Part shown: positions 50,977 to 61,073 of the stretch, piece after piece
How the letters are laid out: every line of letters begins with the position of its first letter
Numbering within the stretch: position 1 is the stretch's first letter
Assembly: GCF_014641595.1 (NCBI RefSeq)
Contig: NZ_BMIA01000003.1
Span: forward strand, 1 to 64,000
Origin: Dyadobacter endophyticus
Lineage (GTDB): Bacteria; Bacteroidota; Bacteroidia; Cytophagales; Spirosomataceae
Direction of reading: 5' to 3'
DNA: 64,000 nucleotides
Notes under the pieces: model-generated
The model's input: the letters and a program-made list of their open reading frames with translations, nothing else
Databases searched by the model: none
Told to the model about the DNA's origin: nothing
Position numbers and translations under genes: made by a program

Positions 50977-52910
50977 TATTCCTGCATCTGATTTACATCC
51001 TTGGCATTGACCAACGGAGCCAACGTGCTCATTTCAATCGGTTGGCCGGCAGGTCGAACTGAGAAATATGCTTTGTTTGCCTGGATCAGCAATTCATATT
51101 GCTTTTCAATCGGCAACTGAAAGAATTTATCTTGCTTCAAAACCACATCGCGAAGCGCCGTTTCGAAATTGATCGAGAATTGCAGTTGCTCAACTGTGTG
51201 ACTGAACTCTTCCGATTCTCTGTCCATCGTCAGGTAGGCTTGCGACAACAGAAATGACTTGGTTTCATCCGTCTTGTTGCGGTGCGGGTCAAGCTGCATT
51301 TTCACTCGAAACGTTTTGTATTCGGTAGAATCCTTGCCGCCCATTTGATTCAAATACCGCAGTTGAAGCATATCTTTTAACTCTTCCGAATAGTTGTTGG
51401 TCATGGCATCGTTCAGCTCTTCGCGGGTCATATCGATACTGCTGATGTCAAACCGCTTCGGCGATACGATGATCGGGACCTGTTCGCCGGCCTTTCCAAT
51501 TGGCCCATATCGGATCGCGTCAGTTGCCGCATACATGGGTTGAAGCAAATTGCTGACGAAATGCTTTGAGGTATCCATCGTCATCTTTTCGCCCTCGTCA
51601 CGGTCGTAATGCTTTGACGTGCCCGACGTGTTCATGAATATTTGGTCAGCGATGTGTCCTAATCCGACTGTCTGATAAGCTTCAATCATGTTGCGTCGGT
51701 ATTCCTCCCGGAACTCCTTGATAGCGTTCGGTGATCGCTCTATCATGCCCGCTGGCGGAGTTGGCAGGTTTACCGGTTTTGTGTCGTCAAATCCTTCTGC
51801 CGCCGGCGTGCTGATCAGTATCTTTTCAAGATGGGAATCATAGATATCCCAGCCATTGCCGCCACATTTCGTACACTTCGTCGTGGTTGCCTTATCCTTT
51901 CCACTTCTGGTGGTGGTGAAAGACTTAATCTTGCCTTCTCCCGAACACACGCCGCATTTCTTTGTCACATACTGCCATTCGAGCGAACCTGTATGCAGTA
52001 GCGCTTCGATATCGATGTCGGATGATCGTTGCAAAACCGACTTTAACGCCGGGATGGCGTCGGCGACGTAGCTTTCGAAAAGCTTGAGCACTCCGTCTTC
52101 GCTGGTTTTGCGGATCTGCGAACCTAATTTGAAAACTGGCATTGTCCGGAAGTGATGCAGCGGGAATGCCTGATTGTAATCGATTTTCCCGCTTTCATCC
52201 TGGACCACCTCGATACCGAGTATCTCCCACGTCGTTCGCCCGCCGTTCGCTGATTTTTGTTCGGCAATGCAGTAGCTTTCTCGGTCGAAGAAATACAGGA
52301 TCAGGCCTTCCTTTACCTTTTTGCTATTTACCAGTATGTCGCTCTTCGCCTGGGCGCAGATCACCGCCTTTTCACCTTCGGCATAGTACCAAACCTGATC
52401 GGACATCGCCCAGATCGGAACCACCTCGCGGTAATCGGTTGGGTTTTCCGGAATCTTTGGCAGCAGGACCGCGCACGCGTTCGGGTCGTCAATGAAATGC
52501 TGGATACCCTGTTCCCAGAACCATTGTTCAAGCGACTTCCAGGCGCCGAAGTTTTCTGTCGTGTAAAAGTTTAATGTCTCATTGAATGGAATTGTCGATT
52601 CCACTTGTGGGAATTCGATGGTGAAGTCGTCGGCGTTCCGGATCGCAGACAGCGTACGAATCAACCTTCGACGGAATGGCTTTGTCACGGCCTTATAAAT
52701 AGCCTCACGGAATTTCCGGTGACTTGGTTTGTCTTTTTCTTTCGGACGGTCGACCTGAAGAAATTCAGGGTAAGCGTCACCGAAAACACTTTCAACGAGC
52801 TTTGCATGATCTATCGATTCCTGATAGAACTTGTGCAGAAGCTTTTTGTCTGGCTTCGTTTCCCCATGCTTTAACAGGTAGGGGGCTATGTCTCGTTGAA
52901 AATCCAGCAT
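50976..52910 (-). CDS. portal protein with zinc-ribbon-like insertion
   Basis: A 644-residue protein. N-terminal helices, central beta regions, and a C-terminal half with FREEYRRNMIEAYQTVGLGHIADQIFMN and DREEG-like segments typical of portal proteins. Residues about 315-355 hold a CGVCSGEG...CTKCGGNG insertion (C319, C322, C346, C349), a DnaJ-type zinc-binding hairpin unusual for portals. The adjacent Mu F-like gene and scaffold/capsid genes support the assignment. Confidence 0.75.
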   Translation of the reverse strand: MLDFQRDIAPYLLKHGETKPDKKLLHKFYQESIDHAKLVESVFGDAYPEFLQVDRPKEKDKPSHRKFREAIYKAVTKPFRRRLIRTLSAIRNADDFTIEFPQVESTIPFNETLNFYTTENFGAWKSLEQWFWEQGIQHFIDDPNACAVLLPKIPENPTDYREVVPIWAMSDQVWYYAEGEKAVICAQAKSDILVNSKKVKEGLILYFFDRESYCIAEQKSANGGRTTWEILGIEVVQDESGKIDYNQAFPLHHFRTMPVFKLGSQIRKTSEDGVLKLFESYVADAIPALKSVLQRSSDIDIEALLHTGSLEWQYVTKKCGVCSGEGKIKSFTTTRSGKDKATTTKCTKCGGNGWDIYDSHLEKILISTPAAEGFDDTKPVNLPTPPAGMIERSPNAIKEFREEYRRNMIEAYQTVGLGHIADQIFMNTSGTSKHYDRDEGEKMTMDTSKHFVSNLLQPMYAATDAIRYGPIGKAGEQVPIIVSPKRFDISSIDMTREELNDAMTNNYSEELKDMLQLRYLNQMGGKDSTEYKTFRVKMQLDPHRNKTDETKSFLLSQAYLTMDRESEEFSHTVEQLQFSINFETALRDVVLKQDKFFQLPIEKQYELLIQANKAYFSVRPAGQPIEMSTLAPLVNAKDVNQMQE

Positions 52911-52933
52911 TTGAAAAGTGTGTGTTTAAAAGT

Positions 52934-52956
52934 GGCCCTCGCATTCAAGGAGGGCC
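52934..52956 (-). terminator. hairpin between tail and head blocks
   Basis: GGCCCTC and GAGGGCC arms around nine bases, in the gap upstream of the portal gene. On the minus strand it is followed by ACTTTTAAAC, so a weak terminator or processing site. Confidence 0.4.
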
Positions 52957-53026
52957 ATTTTCGGATGTCGCGCCATCGTTCAGATCATGAAATCGTCATC
53001 GAAATCACCTCCAAACGACGGCTGTG

Positions 53027-53953
53027 TTAGTTTACCAATACTTCGACGAATATTTCTCCTTTGACGCCAGTGGCGTTTACGCAGAAGATTTTATACACGT
53101 ATTTGCCTGCTTGCAGGGTATTGGGAAGGGTCAAAGTGGCCGTACCGCTGTTGAACGATCCCTTTCCAGCAGGAGGCAGTGGCGAACCGTCTTGTTGGGT
53201 ACAATACCAGTCAAGGCATGCATTTGCCGGGTTTGCTGCAAAAATGAGCGTCCCTGCATCGGCAAGAAGTTTCGTATACTTCTTACGGCCAGCGGTCGAG
53301 CACGTTGCCACGGTCACATCTTCGCTTGCGGTCGGATCGGCAATTACGAACTTCACGTCGTTTTTCAGATCAGTTATTGAAACACCAAATTCGACGGGCA
53401 GGAAGCCGGAAAGCGATTTGTACATGGTAGTGAAACCACCTGTAATCTTGGCATCCTTATTCGATTTCGCATTGGAAATTGCGGTGTAGGAAACGCCATG
53501 TTCGTCAAAATAGGCAGCTTCAACGCTGTTATTTGTGAACATGAACAGATCGAACTCCCGATTGGCCATCAGCATATTCAGGAAATTACGGGCTGAGTAG
53601 GCATGATATAGCCGCCACGCGGTCGTTCCGATCAAAGTATCAGTCAAACGGGGCCCGGCCACGTTTCCAAATACTTCCGCTTCGGCGGTCACTGCCGGAT
53701 CCGCTTCTTGTCCGATGATGTCAGCATTTCCAAAGAAATAAGCGAGGTCTTCCTTACAAAGTCCCTTGATGATGCTTACGATGTTTGTACCCGAGACGGT
53801 TTCGGCTTCATAAGTGCCGCCGATGCGCAGGCCGACAGATGGATCGACAAACCCAAGCGCAATGTACGCGCCGAGCGTCTGATCTGCCTCGCTGTTATAG
53901 TTGTGAAGGCGCTGTAAGTCAACCCCCTCCGATGTTAAAAGATAACCTAGCAT
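53027..53953 (-). CDS. phage structural protein, 308 aa
   Basis: A 308-residue protein with a beta-rich C-terminal domain resembling an Ig-like fold (GTATLTLPNTLQAGKYVYKI). The N-terminal part may be a tail-sheath- or tube-like core, but no signature is clear. Located at the end of the tail block before the portal. Confidence 0.55.
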   Translation of the reverse strand: MLGYLLTSEGVDLQRLHNYNSEADQTLGAYIALGFVDPSVGLRIGGTYEAETVSGTNIVSIIKGLCKEDLAYFFGNADIIGQEADPAVTAEAEVFGNVAGPRLTDTLIGTTAWRLYHAYSARNFLNMLMANREFDLFMFTNNSVEAAYFDEHGVSYTAISNAKSNKDAKITGGFTTMYKSLSGFLPVEFGVSITDLKNDVKFVIADPTASEDVTVATCSTAGRKKYTKLLADAGTLIFAANPANACLDWYCTQQDGSPLPPAGKGSFNSGTATLTLPNTLQAGKYVYKIFCVNATGVKGEIFVEVLVN

Positions 53954-53973
53954 GAGCAGTTAAGTTTAAATGA

Positions 53974-54249
53974 TTACTGTTCTGGTTTTGTGAGCACTTC
54001 TGCCCGGATTCTATATTCATTCGGGAGTGCCCCCGACAGTTGGATGCTGACTTTGCCGTCAACGACCTTGTAGGCTCCCTTGCGGATGTCATTCACAAAG
54101 AGCTTTATCCAGCCATTGAACTCGGGTACTGTGACATGAACCAGCGGGCCGGTTTTGTCGATCTCGATGATTGCTTTGGGCTTTTTGACCTTCGCCACAG
54201 ACTTAACCACGTCAGCGACGTTTGCCGCCTTTTTTGCTTTCGCTCTCAT
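53974..54249 (-). CDS. basic phage protein, 91 aa
   Basis: 91 residues from the ATG that overlaps the upstream stop (ATGA); a longer start is possible. Basic N-terminus (MRAKAKKAANVADVV) and a beta-rich C-terminal region. Function unknown. Confidence 0.55.
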   Translation of the reverse strand: MRAKAKKAANVADVVKSVAKVKKPKAIIEIDKTGPLVHVTVPEFNGWIKLFVNDIRKGAYKVVDGKVSIQLSGALPNEYRIRAEVLTKPEQ

Positions 54250-55202
54250 GAGAAGTAATTGTTTAGTTTGATTTGCCTTACCAGCAGCTGCAATCCATCG
54301 CTGAGCTTTCTGCACCGGATGGTGTATTCTCCTTCGTCGACAAAATGTACCGGACCTTCGTATCGGCCAGTCTCTCCCGGCGCACTGCCGGTTCCTGATG
54401 CAATGGCCCAGGTATGCACTCCGTCGATTTGCACTTCCACAGGGACAGATGAATAAACTATGACGCGGACTGGACGAAGCCCTGGCGAGGTTGCATTTCC
54501 ATAGTCGGCATGATAGGTCAAGTCGACAACGGTGGTTCCAAATTCCACCACGGCAGTCGGCATGGTCAGATTGTAAGTCTTAATGACCGCATCAGCCTCG
54601 GTCTCATTGATTCCCCAAATCTTGACCTGGTAAGCACCGTTGACGCTGTACACTTTGGAGGTCGAAGTTCCTATCACATCAGAATCGAACTTTGTTTTAA
54701 AGCCACCGATGGCGCCCTGAACGTCTTCAATAATAACTTGCACATTCCCGGCTTGGCTTTCGATCTGCCGGAGCGTGAAAGTGATCGGAGTGTTAATTAC
54801 CCTGCCGATGGCGTCCATGTCACGGGAGATGTTTCTGCAGTTCGCTGGGTCGTATACGTCCGGCTGCTGCTCCCCTCCCGCTTCGAGATATTCTTCGTAA
54901 GGTTGCCCGTCAACGGTTTCGGGCGTTTTCCACCCAGTCGTTTCATTTTCGGAATCCACTACGATCACCGCACCGAAAGTATCTTGACCGAACGCCGTTA
55001 GATATGCTATGATCCGCTGCCCTTCGAATAGCTCGGGAGCGACCGTAACATCTACAACTCCATCAGTTGTTACGTCGGAACCGAGCAGGGATTTTGTCTC
55101 ATCATCGTAAACCAACACGGCAGTGCCATCTGCAACATCGGCAGTAATTGAAACCGACGAGCTTCCCGCAACAAATCCAGATGTGATGATCGCCAGTTCC
55201 AT
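54246..55202 (-). CDS. phage structural protein with Ig-like domains, 318 aa
   Basis: A beta-rich 318-residue protein with repeated strand patterns (SVSITADVADGTAVLVYD; TYNLTMPTAVVEFGTT; VDEGEYTIRCRKLSDG) suggesting stacked immunoglobulin-like modules. Probably a tail or baseplate-associated adhesive protein. Shares one base with the SGNH-protein gene stop. Confidence 0.6.
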   Translation of the reverse strand: MELAIITSGFVAGSSSVSITADVADGTAVLVYDDETKSLLGSDVTTDGVVDVTVAPELFEGQRIIAYLTAFGQDTFGAVIVVDSENETTGWKTPETVDGQPYEEYLEAGGEQQPDVYDPANCRNISRDMDAIGRVINTPITFTLRQIESQAGNVQVIIEDVQGAIGGFKTKFDSDVIGTSTSKVYSVNGAYQVKIWGINETEADAVIKTYNLTMPTAVVEFGTTVVDLTYHADYGNATSPGLRPVRVIVYSSVPVEVQIDGVHTWAIASGTGSAPGETGRYEGPVHFVDEGEYTIRCRKLSDGLQLLVRQIKLNNYFS

Positions 55203-58200
55203 TATCGCAGTGATTGAATAGCGCCCATGTAAATGTCTCCCATCTGTTTGAACCCGTCGGGGCTCAAATGCACGTAATCCAGATCGTTCAGCTCTCGCAG
55301 TGTTCCCGAATAATCAGCAAAGGGAAGTACCGGCTGTGGATCAAATCCATATATCCGGTCCACCGTTGAATGATAATCTGCCACAACAATCCCTTCCGCT
55401 TCACGGCCGCCGTAATCGGTGATCAAATTCTTGGCAAGGAGCCAATATGCCATTTTCCTGCGCTCGGTTTCGACGACGCCATAATCTCCTTGACGACCCG
55501 AACTGACCGGAATGCCAATAACCACTTTGATGCTGGCATTGTCGGCCTTGAAGCTGGTGATCATTGCATCCATTCTGGTTTTATACAAGGAGTAGATTGA
55601 GGTAAATCCAGCTGGATCCGTTACAGAAAAATCATTTGTTCCGAGAAGCACGTGAGCAATATCGATCGTTGGACAGCTGTACAGCGTGCGATATTTTGCA
55701 AAGTTGAACGTAAAAGTCAATCCGGTTACGGCAACCCACGCAGATCCATCCCACCGGCGATACTCGCTTGCAGAATTCACATACATCACATCATTCGTGG
55801 CCGGGGCCAATAACAGGCCGGACGTTCCGTCATAAAGTGCCCGGATTGCGGCGTCGACATAACCCGCATCGTAATTCGTGTTGCCAGCATTGGTAGGGTT
55901 TGCAATGGCTGCGATCCAGTAGGAGGTGTTGCCGTAATACTTGTAAGGTGACTGCGGCTGCATGAACGGAGAAAACAGGGTGGTGCTTACCGTGTGGTAG
56001 CTCGTCATTGTCCATCCACCTCTGCCTTCATGATTGACAGTAGGCGAGCTTTGTGTCGACGTACGCATGCCGTGGAAGGTGAGTCCGGTTGCTGATGCGC
56101 CGTTGTTCACCTTATCGACAAATGTTTCCCGCAGCGTAAAGCTATCGCCGATGTTCATTACCTTTTTCGCCGTGGTCAGATTCTGATCAACTGGCTGAAT
56201 GGTAAAGTTTAGCGTATTTAAAAGATCGTAATCCTTGCCATACGATTTAACTGAGCCAGAGATGGCCGTCAAACTGGTGTTTCCAACAAGCTGCTTCCAT
56301 TTGATCGATCTGCCGCGAACTGTTAATTCCGTCGTTGGCACCCCCGACAAGGTAATTTCAGTCCGAGCCTTGCCTTCCGTTTCATAGTACCGGCAAAGGT
56401 TTTCAAAATAAATCGATAGTTCTTTTTGTCTTGGAATGTAGATTTTAGGAGCCAGGACAGGAGCGGTTATCGATTCAGCTTTAACGAGCGTATTCTTAGG
56501 AATTACGGGGATAGTTCCAATCTTATCTATGTAGTAAGCGAATGACTCGAATGCGGTTTGAGATGACCCCAATTCGACCTGAAAAGTGGACCATGATGCC
56601 AATGCAACAGTAGCCCTGAGATACGCAGCTCCCGCTGGCGCCGTCTGGTTTTTGTTAACGTCCGAAGAATTGCTGCCGCTGATGTACACCTTGCTCGAAT
56701 TGTACCAAGCGATTTGGTGCTTAAAGCTCAATGTGTAGGTCTGCCCCGCGGTTACAGGGATAAATCCAGTGCTATTGTATGAAGCATTGGCGGCCGGAAT
56801 ACCATTGTTGTACTGAATGAAGCTCCCCAACAAAACATCAGGATCATTCGGATTAGCAAGGTTCTTGCCAAATGTATAATTAAGATTGGTGGCTGATAGC
56901 TGGCTTGTCGGCGCAACCGTGTGGGATATGGACGCCACAGCCGAAGAGTCGGCAAGTTTCGCATGCTTAGGAAGCACCGGAATGATGCCTACTTTATCAA
57001 TGTAGTACGCATATGCCTCATAGGAGGTTTGTGAGCTGCCAGATTCTACCTGAAAAGTGGACCAGGAAGTTGCCAATACCGAGCAGCGCAGATATGCTGC
57101 ACCTGCCGGGGCGGTCTGCGTTTTATTCGCATCCGTGAAATTACTGCCGCTGATATAAACCTTGTTGGCGTCATACCATGCGATTTGATGTTTGTAGCTG
57201 AGCGTGTACGATTGCCCGGCCGTCACCGGGATGTACCCTGTACTATTGTACGTCGCGTTTGCGAATGGGATGCCGTTGTTGTATTGAATAAACTGACCGA
57301 TCAGTACATCTGCATCATTGGGATTAAAACGGTTCTTCCCAATAACATAATTCAGGTTGGTCGCCGACAGTAATGAGGTCGGCAGAATTGTTGCAGCAAA
57401 GGAAGCCACATTGGCCGTGTCGGCGAGCCTTGATCTGATGATCTTGACGGGCACACTGCCAACGGAGTTATAATTCAGAGTGTATGCCTCAAATGATGTT
57501 TGCAAACTCCCTTCTTCTACCTGAAAGGTGCTCCATGATGCCAGGGCTACGGTGCAACGCATATAATAGGCACTTGCGGGTGCTGTCTGCGTTTTACTCG
57601 CATCTGAGCTTAATGATTGTGACAAGTAAACCTTATTCTGATCGTACCATGCAATATTGTGCTTGTAACTTACGGTGTATTGATGTCCAGGTATAACCGG
57701 GATGACATGCGTAACGTTGTACCCTGCGACCGCATCAATCTGCTTCCCATTAATGAATCTTCCAAGAAAATTATCGGCGCTGGCGAGATTGAAAAGGTTT
57801 TTCCCAGGGACGAGATGTAGGTTGTTTGCCGACAGAGGGAATGTTTCGGAAAGAGCATTTGAGACAAGGCTTGAACCGCTCGATGTGTTCAAAATACCTT
57901 TGAATGGCTCGAAATTGGTTTGATTCGTGCCCTTTTCCACCTGCAAAGTGCTCCACGTTAGCGAGGTGATATTTACGGACACCCGCATGAACTCGGCGTT
58001 TGATGGCGCCTGAGCCCAAACGGTTCCAATCAATGCCCCAGAAATAAATGTCTTGTTGGAATCGTACCAAATGACACGGCAGCCAAATGCATTGCCGCTT
58101 GAAACCGAAATATTTTGAAGCGGATCAATGTCAATAAAATGGCTGGTATTTTGATTGGCATTCGAAGTCAGGGCTCCCGATGTCTGATCAATAAAGCTCC

Positions 58201-58768
58201 CGATGACGTTATCTTCATCATTGACATTGAATAGGTTCTTTCCCGGCACAAACAGATCGGTCTTCCGAAATGTCACACCTGCATCTTTCAGCTCGGTTTT
58301 GCCAATTGTTTTAGGGCTGATAGCAAAAGGGATCCTGTCCCATTTCGTACCTGCGCTGATGATCTTGTCACCAACTCCCCATGCTGTCGATACGCCCGTA
58401 ACCGAGTTTGTGCCGGCGACAACTACATCGTAGTATTTGCCTTTTGAACCAACAGGCGGGGTAGTCGTGGGAGTGCTGGTTGCACCTGTTTCCGAAACGG
58501 TCGCAACGCCTGTTGTAGCATTGTAAGTGCCGAGCCGGTCGGCGAGTGAAATTGTACCGTAGATCGCATCGATAGCATCAGCCGACGCTGTAAACACACT
58601 TCTGATCTTGGAAGCGGTTATCTGCTTTGCTGAATTGCTGGGTAAATCTTGGTTGATTTTTTGCCGAAAAGTGGCCGTTCCTGTCTGCGCAACACTAAGT
58701 TGTGAGATCAGAACCGAAATCGTCAGAAAACTCACCGAAAGCAGGCTTTTCAATCGTTTCGCAGTCAT
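55202..58768 (-). CDS. receptor-binding-type protein with four binding modules and SGNH esterase domain
   Basis: A 1188-residue protein. Residues 1-28 form a Sec-type signal peptide. Four similar carbohydrate-binding-like modules start near 176, 322, 477 and 634, each opening with GKN(L/R)FN or GKNLANPND and ending with a WSTFQVE-G-S-QT-(S/A)-(Y/F)-E block. From about 865 follows an SGNH/GDSL hydrolase: S876 in IGDSF, G-T-N1045-D, and D1164-x-x-H1167. Such domains remove acetyl groups from host glycans. The gene's first 74 bases overlap the 792-aa tail gene. It is probably the host-recognition or depolymerase protein of the tail. Confidence 0.8.
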   Translation of the reverse strand: MTAKRLKSLLSVSFLTISVLISQLSVAQTGTATFRQKINQDLPSNSAKQITASKIRSVFTASADAIDAIYGTISLADRLGTYNATTGVATVSETGATSTPTTTPPVGSKGKYYDVVVAGTNSVTGVSTAWGVGDKIISAGTKWDRIPFAISPKTIGKTELKDAGVTFRKTDLFVPGKNLFNVNDEDNVIGSFIDQTSGALTSNANQNTSHFIDIDPLQNISVSSGNAFGCRVIWYDSNKTFISGALIGTVWAQAPSNAEFMRVSVNITSLTWSTLQVEKGTNQTNFEPFKGILNTSSGSSLVSNALSETFPLSANNLHLVPGKNLFNLASADNFLGRFINGKQIDAVAGYNVTHVIPVIPGHQYTVSYKHNIAWYDQNKVYLSQSLSSDASKTQTAPASAYYMRCTVALASWSTFQVEEGSLQTSFEAYTLNYNSVGSVPVKIIRSRLADTANVASFAATILPTSLLSATNLNYVIGKNRFNPNDADVLIGQFIQYNNGIPFANATYNSTGYIPVTAGQSYTLSYKHQIAWYDANKVYISGSNFTDANKTQTAPAGAAYLRCSVLATSWSTFQVESGSSQTSYEAYAYYIDKVGIIPVLPKHAKLADSSAVASISHTVAPTSQLSATNLNYTFGKNLANPNDPDVLLGSFIQYNNGIPAANASYNSTGFIPVTAGQTYTLSFKHQIAWYNSSKVYISGSNSSDVNKNQTAPAGAAYLRATVALASWSTFQVELGSSQTAFESFAYYIDKIGTIPVIPKNTLVKAESITAPVLAPKIYIPRQKELSIYFENLCRYYETEGKARTEITLSGVPTTELTVRGRSIKWKQLVGNTSLTAISGSVKSYGKDYDLLNTLNFTIQPVDQNLTTAKKVMNIGDSFTLRETFVDKVNNGASATGLTFHGMRTSTQSSPTVNHEGRGGWTMTSYHTVSTTLFSPFMQPQSPYKYYGNTSYWIAAIANPTNAGNTNYDAGYVDAAIRALYDGTSGLLLAPATNDVMYVNSASEYRRWDGSAWVAVTGLTFTFNFAKYRTLYSCPTIDIAHVLLGTNDFSVTDPAGFTSIYSLYKTRMDAMITSFKADNASIKVVIGIPVSSGRQGDYGVVETERRKMAYWLLAKNLITDYGGREAEGIVVADYHSTVDRIYGFDPQPVLPFADYSGTLRELNDLDYVHLSPDGFKQMGDIYMGAIQSLR

Positions 58769-61073
58769 AGATTATAGTATGTGTCTTTGATTCTTCGCAG
58801 ATGTAAATGATCTCAGGGATCGAATAGCAGGCGTCGGCCAGGCTCGTCTGAATTATCCAGTTGCTGCCGGTTTCAAACTTGATAAAACCTGAAAGTCGGA
58901 CGCGCTGGCCTTTTGGGAGAAATGCGGTTAAATAGCGGTTTCCATCTCGATAAATTGAAAGGTTTACATTATCAAAAGTTTCAGCGATCAGCTGATAAGA
59001 TGCAGTGTTAAGCAACTGCCAGTCTTCGATTTGCCTTACAATTTCAGATGAGCGTAGCCATATCTGTAAGCGACCAGCGCAGTCATGCGCCAAAACTTTG
59101 CAATATCCTCCGTAAGACCCTGATTGATAATAGTTTGACCTGTACCTTAAAAAGTTGTTTTTTTCTTTGGATAGCTCGACGATATCAGTGGTTGCTTGGC
59201 GCCTGCCGGTGCTGGGATCGAGCAAGGTTTCAGCATACTCGCCTGAATTATAGTACTGCTTGCCGCCAATTCGCAGATGGCTGTGTTTCAGAAAGCTCGC
59301 GATCGTTGTATGTAATGGAAGCAAACCGCCGATGGTAACCAGTTTGCTTACAAATTCGATTTTGGTGGTGGTCCGATCATAGCCTCCCATGAATTTCACA
59401 ATCCGGTCTTCTTCGGATTGATGCCTTGGCGGCTGGATGAATACGGGCAGACGCATACGTTGTGTCAATCCGTTTTCGTAGTACTCGAATCCGAATACGT
59501 CACCTTGATCAGCTGCTTCGAAAATTTCGCCCTTCGCCTTTGACTTCACGATGATTTGATTACCGAGCGATAAAAGAGTAGCTTCTTCTGGCTTAGTATC
59601 GATCAAAGCAAGCCGGTATGTTCCCGGATCAATGTCACAATTGAACTCCGCTTCGAAAACATATTGAGAAGATCGGGCCAGGCGCGGCCCGTCGGAAATA
59701 GTCACGTCGGCAATATTGCTATCTTGGTACAGATAACCTTTTAACGCATATGCGTCGGGCGCTGCTGAAACCTCCGTTTCAACGGTGAAGCTGACAGAAT
59801 CATAGCCGAAGTGCGAAGCGATATCAAGGGCGGTATCGCCGTCTGATACCGTATAGGCCAAATCATCCAAATGGAAAATATTTCCCGCTCGAAGATCCGG
59901 GCCGATAATGATTCTCCAACGCCTTACGGAGTGGCTCGGAATGTTTTGATAGCCGGTCAGCTTGATCGTCGGGCTATTGGTGTTGTCTACTGTTTGAATT
60001 CCAGCAATGAAGCTGACCTGAGGGATCACGCCTCCGTCTACAATGTAAAACCCACCGGTTTCTGAGTTGAAGTAATCTTCGATATCGGAAAGCGCGTCTC
60101 CGAGCAAAACGGTGTAGCTTTTTGTCGTTTTCCCTGTCGCCGACACCTGGATTACGTTGCCCGGCTGCAATGCGCCGTTGATTTTGATCAGGTAGCGATC
60201 GTCGCCACTCAATGCGCTATCAAATACAGCCTGTACGTTCAGTTTGTTGGTATTGGAGATCGTTCGCGTACCGGCTTCAACTGAAACGGTTACCGCACTA
60301 TCTTCAAGCACAACGTACCGATCTCCCGTGAATAGTTTTTCACGGACAGATTGGGGCGTATCGCCCGCCACGGCGATGTAAGTTTCGCTATCAAGATTGA
60401 AGATATTACCTTCCAGAACGCTGGGTCCTATTTCTACCAAATAGCTGTCACTGGCCGGGTATGTAAATTCTCCCAGGTCGATTTTATCAATGCTCGGATT
60501 GTTGGTATTCGTGACGTCCGTTGTGCCCAGGCCGACGAGCAAGCCTTCATCGGCGAGCTTGAAAACACCCTGCTTTTCCCAAATTCGGATTCGCATTTTA
60601 CTGCCATCGACATCACAAAGCACCTTGGTATAGGGGAGAGACTCGTAAAATTCTTTCAGTGCATTCATGTAGGCGGTTCGGGTGGTTTGCTGCCCCTTGA
60701 ATGTGCCGATTACGATCTGTCCATTAGCGCGTTGGATGGCAAATTGCTTCCAAGTTCCGGGCGTAGGCAGCGCGTTGACCCAAATGCTTAGATCAACGTA
60801 TTTTTCTGACTCTTGCGCTCGCACGCGGCCGATATGATACCGAATTGCGTTGACCTCCAACGGATCGCCGCATTGAGGTTTGTACAAAGGGCTGACCAAA
60901 GCAATGGCAGCGTACCGATGATCAATACCCTGAATCATCGATTTCGGCGCCAACCACCGCCAGGTGTCGCCGATTTGAGCTTCGAGCGAGTCATGGAGCG
61001 CCTTGGCGTGGAAGTATGTGTTGTCATTGCCATCTGCTTTGTCGAAGCAGATCACATGCTCATATATATTCAT
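58695..61073 (-). CDS. tail protein with repeated modules, 792 aa
   Basis: A 792-residue protein. Residues about 165-450 contain three similar modules of roughly 95 residues, each with GxxxISNTNxPx...(D/N)LG-like strands, a YLVEIGPSVLEGNIFxLD strand and a GDTxxDIxxxF helix (LysM-like pattern). N- and C-terminal parts are unrecognised beta-rich regions. Baseplate or fibre-linking role inferred from position after the 608-aa tail gene, which overlaps it by 14 bases. Confidence 0.7.
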   Translation of the reverse strand: MNIYEHVICFDKADGNDNTYFHAKALHDSLEAQIGDTWRWLAPKSMIQGIDHRYAAIALVSPLYKPQCGDPLEVNAIRYHIGRVRAQESEKYVDLSIWVNALPTPGTWKQFAIQRANGQIVIGTFKGQQTTRTAYMNALKEFYESLPYTKVLCDVDGSKMRIRIWEKQGVFKLADEGLLVGLGTTDVTNTNNPSIDKIDLGEFTYPASDSYLVEIGPSVLEGNIFNLDSETYIAVAGDTPQSVREKLFTGDRYVVLEDSAVTVSVEAGTRTISNTNKLNVQAVFDSALSGDDRYLIKINGALQPGNVIQVSATGKTTKSYTVLLGDALSDIEDYFNSETGGFYIVDGGVIPQVSFIAGIQTVDNTNSPTIKLTGYQNIPSHSVRRWRIIIGPDLRAGNIFHLDDLAYTVSDGDTALDIASHFGYDSVSFTVETEVSAAPDAYALKGYLYQDSNIADVTISDGPRLARSSQYVFEAEFNCDIDPGTYRLALIDTKPEEATLLSLGNQIIVKSKAKGEIFEAADQGDVFGFEYYENGLTQRMRLPVFIQPPRHQSEEDRIVKFMGGYDRTTTKIEFVSKLVTIGGLLPLHTTIASFLKHSHLRIGGKQYYNSGEYAETLLDPSTGRRQATTDIVELSKEKNNFLRYRSNYYQSGSYGGYCKVLAHDCAGRLQIWLRSSEIVRQIEDWQLLNTASYQLIAETFDNVNLSIYRDGNRYLTAFLPKGQRVRLSGFIKFETGSNWIIQTSLADACYSIPEIIYICEESKTHTIIYDCETIEKPAFGEFSDDFGSDLTT

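Noticed and set aside
52911..53026. Short minus-strand peptide with a GGAGGTGA-like ribosome site
   Set aside because: The frame after the ATG is only four codons and a following ATG gives just 16 residues; likely chance or leader sequence.
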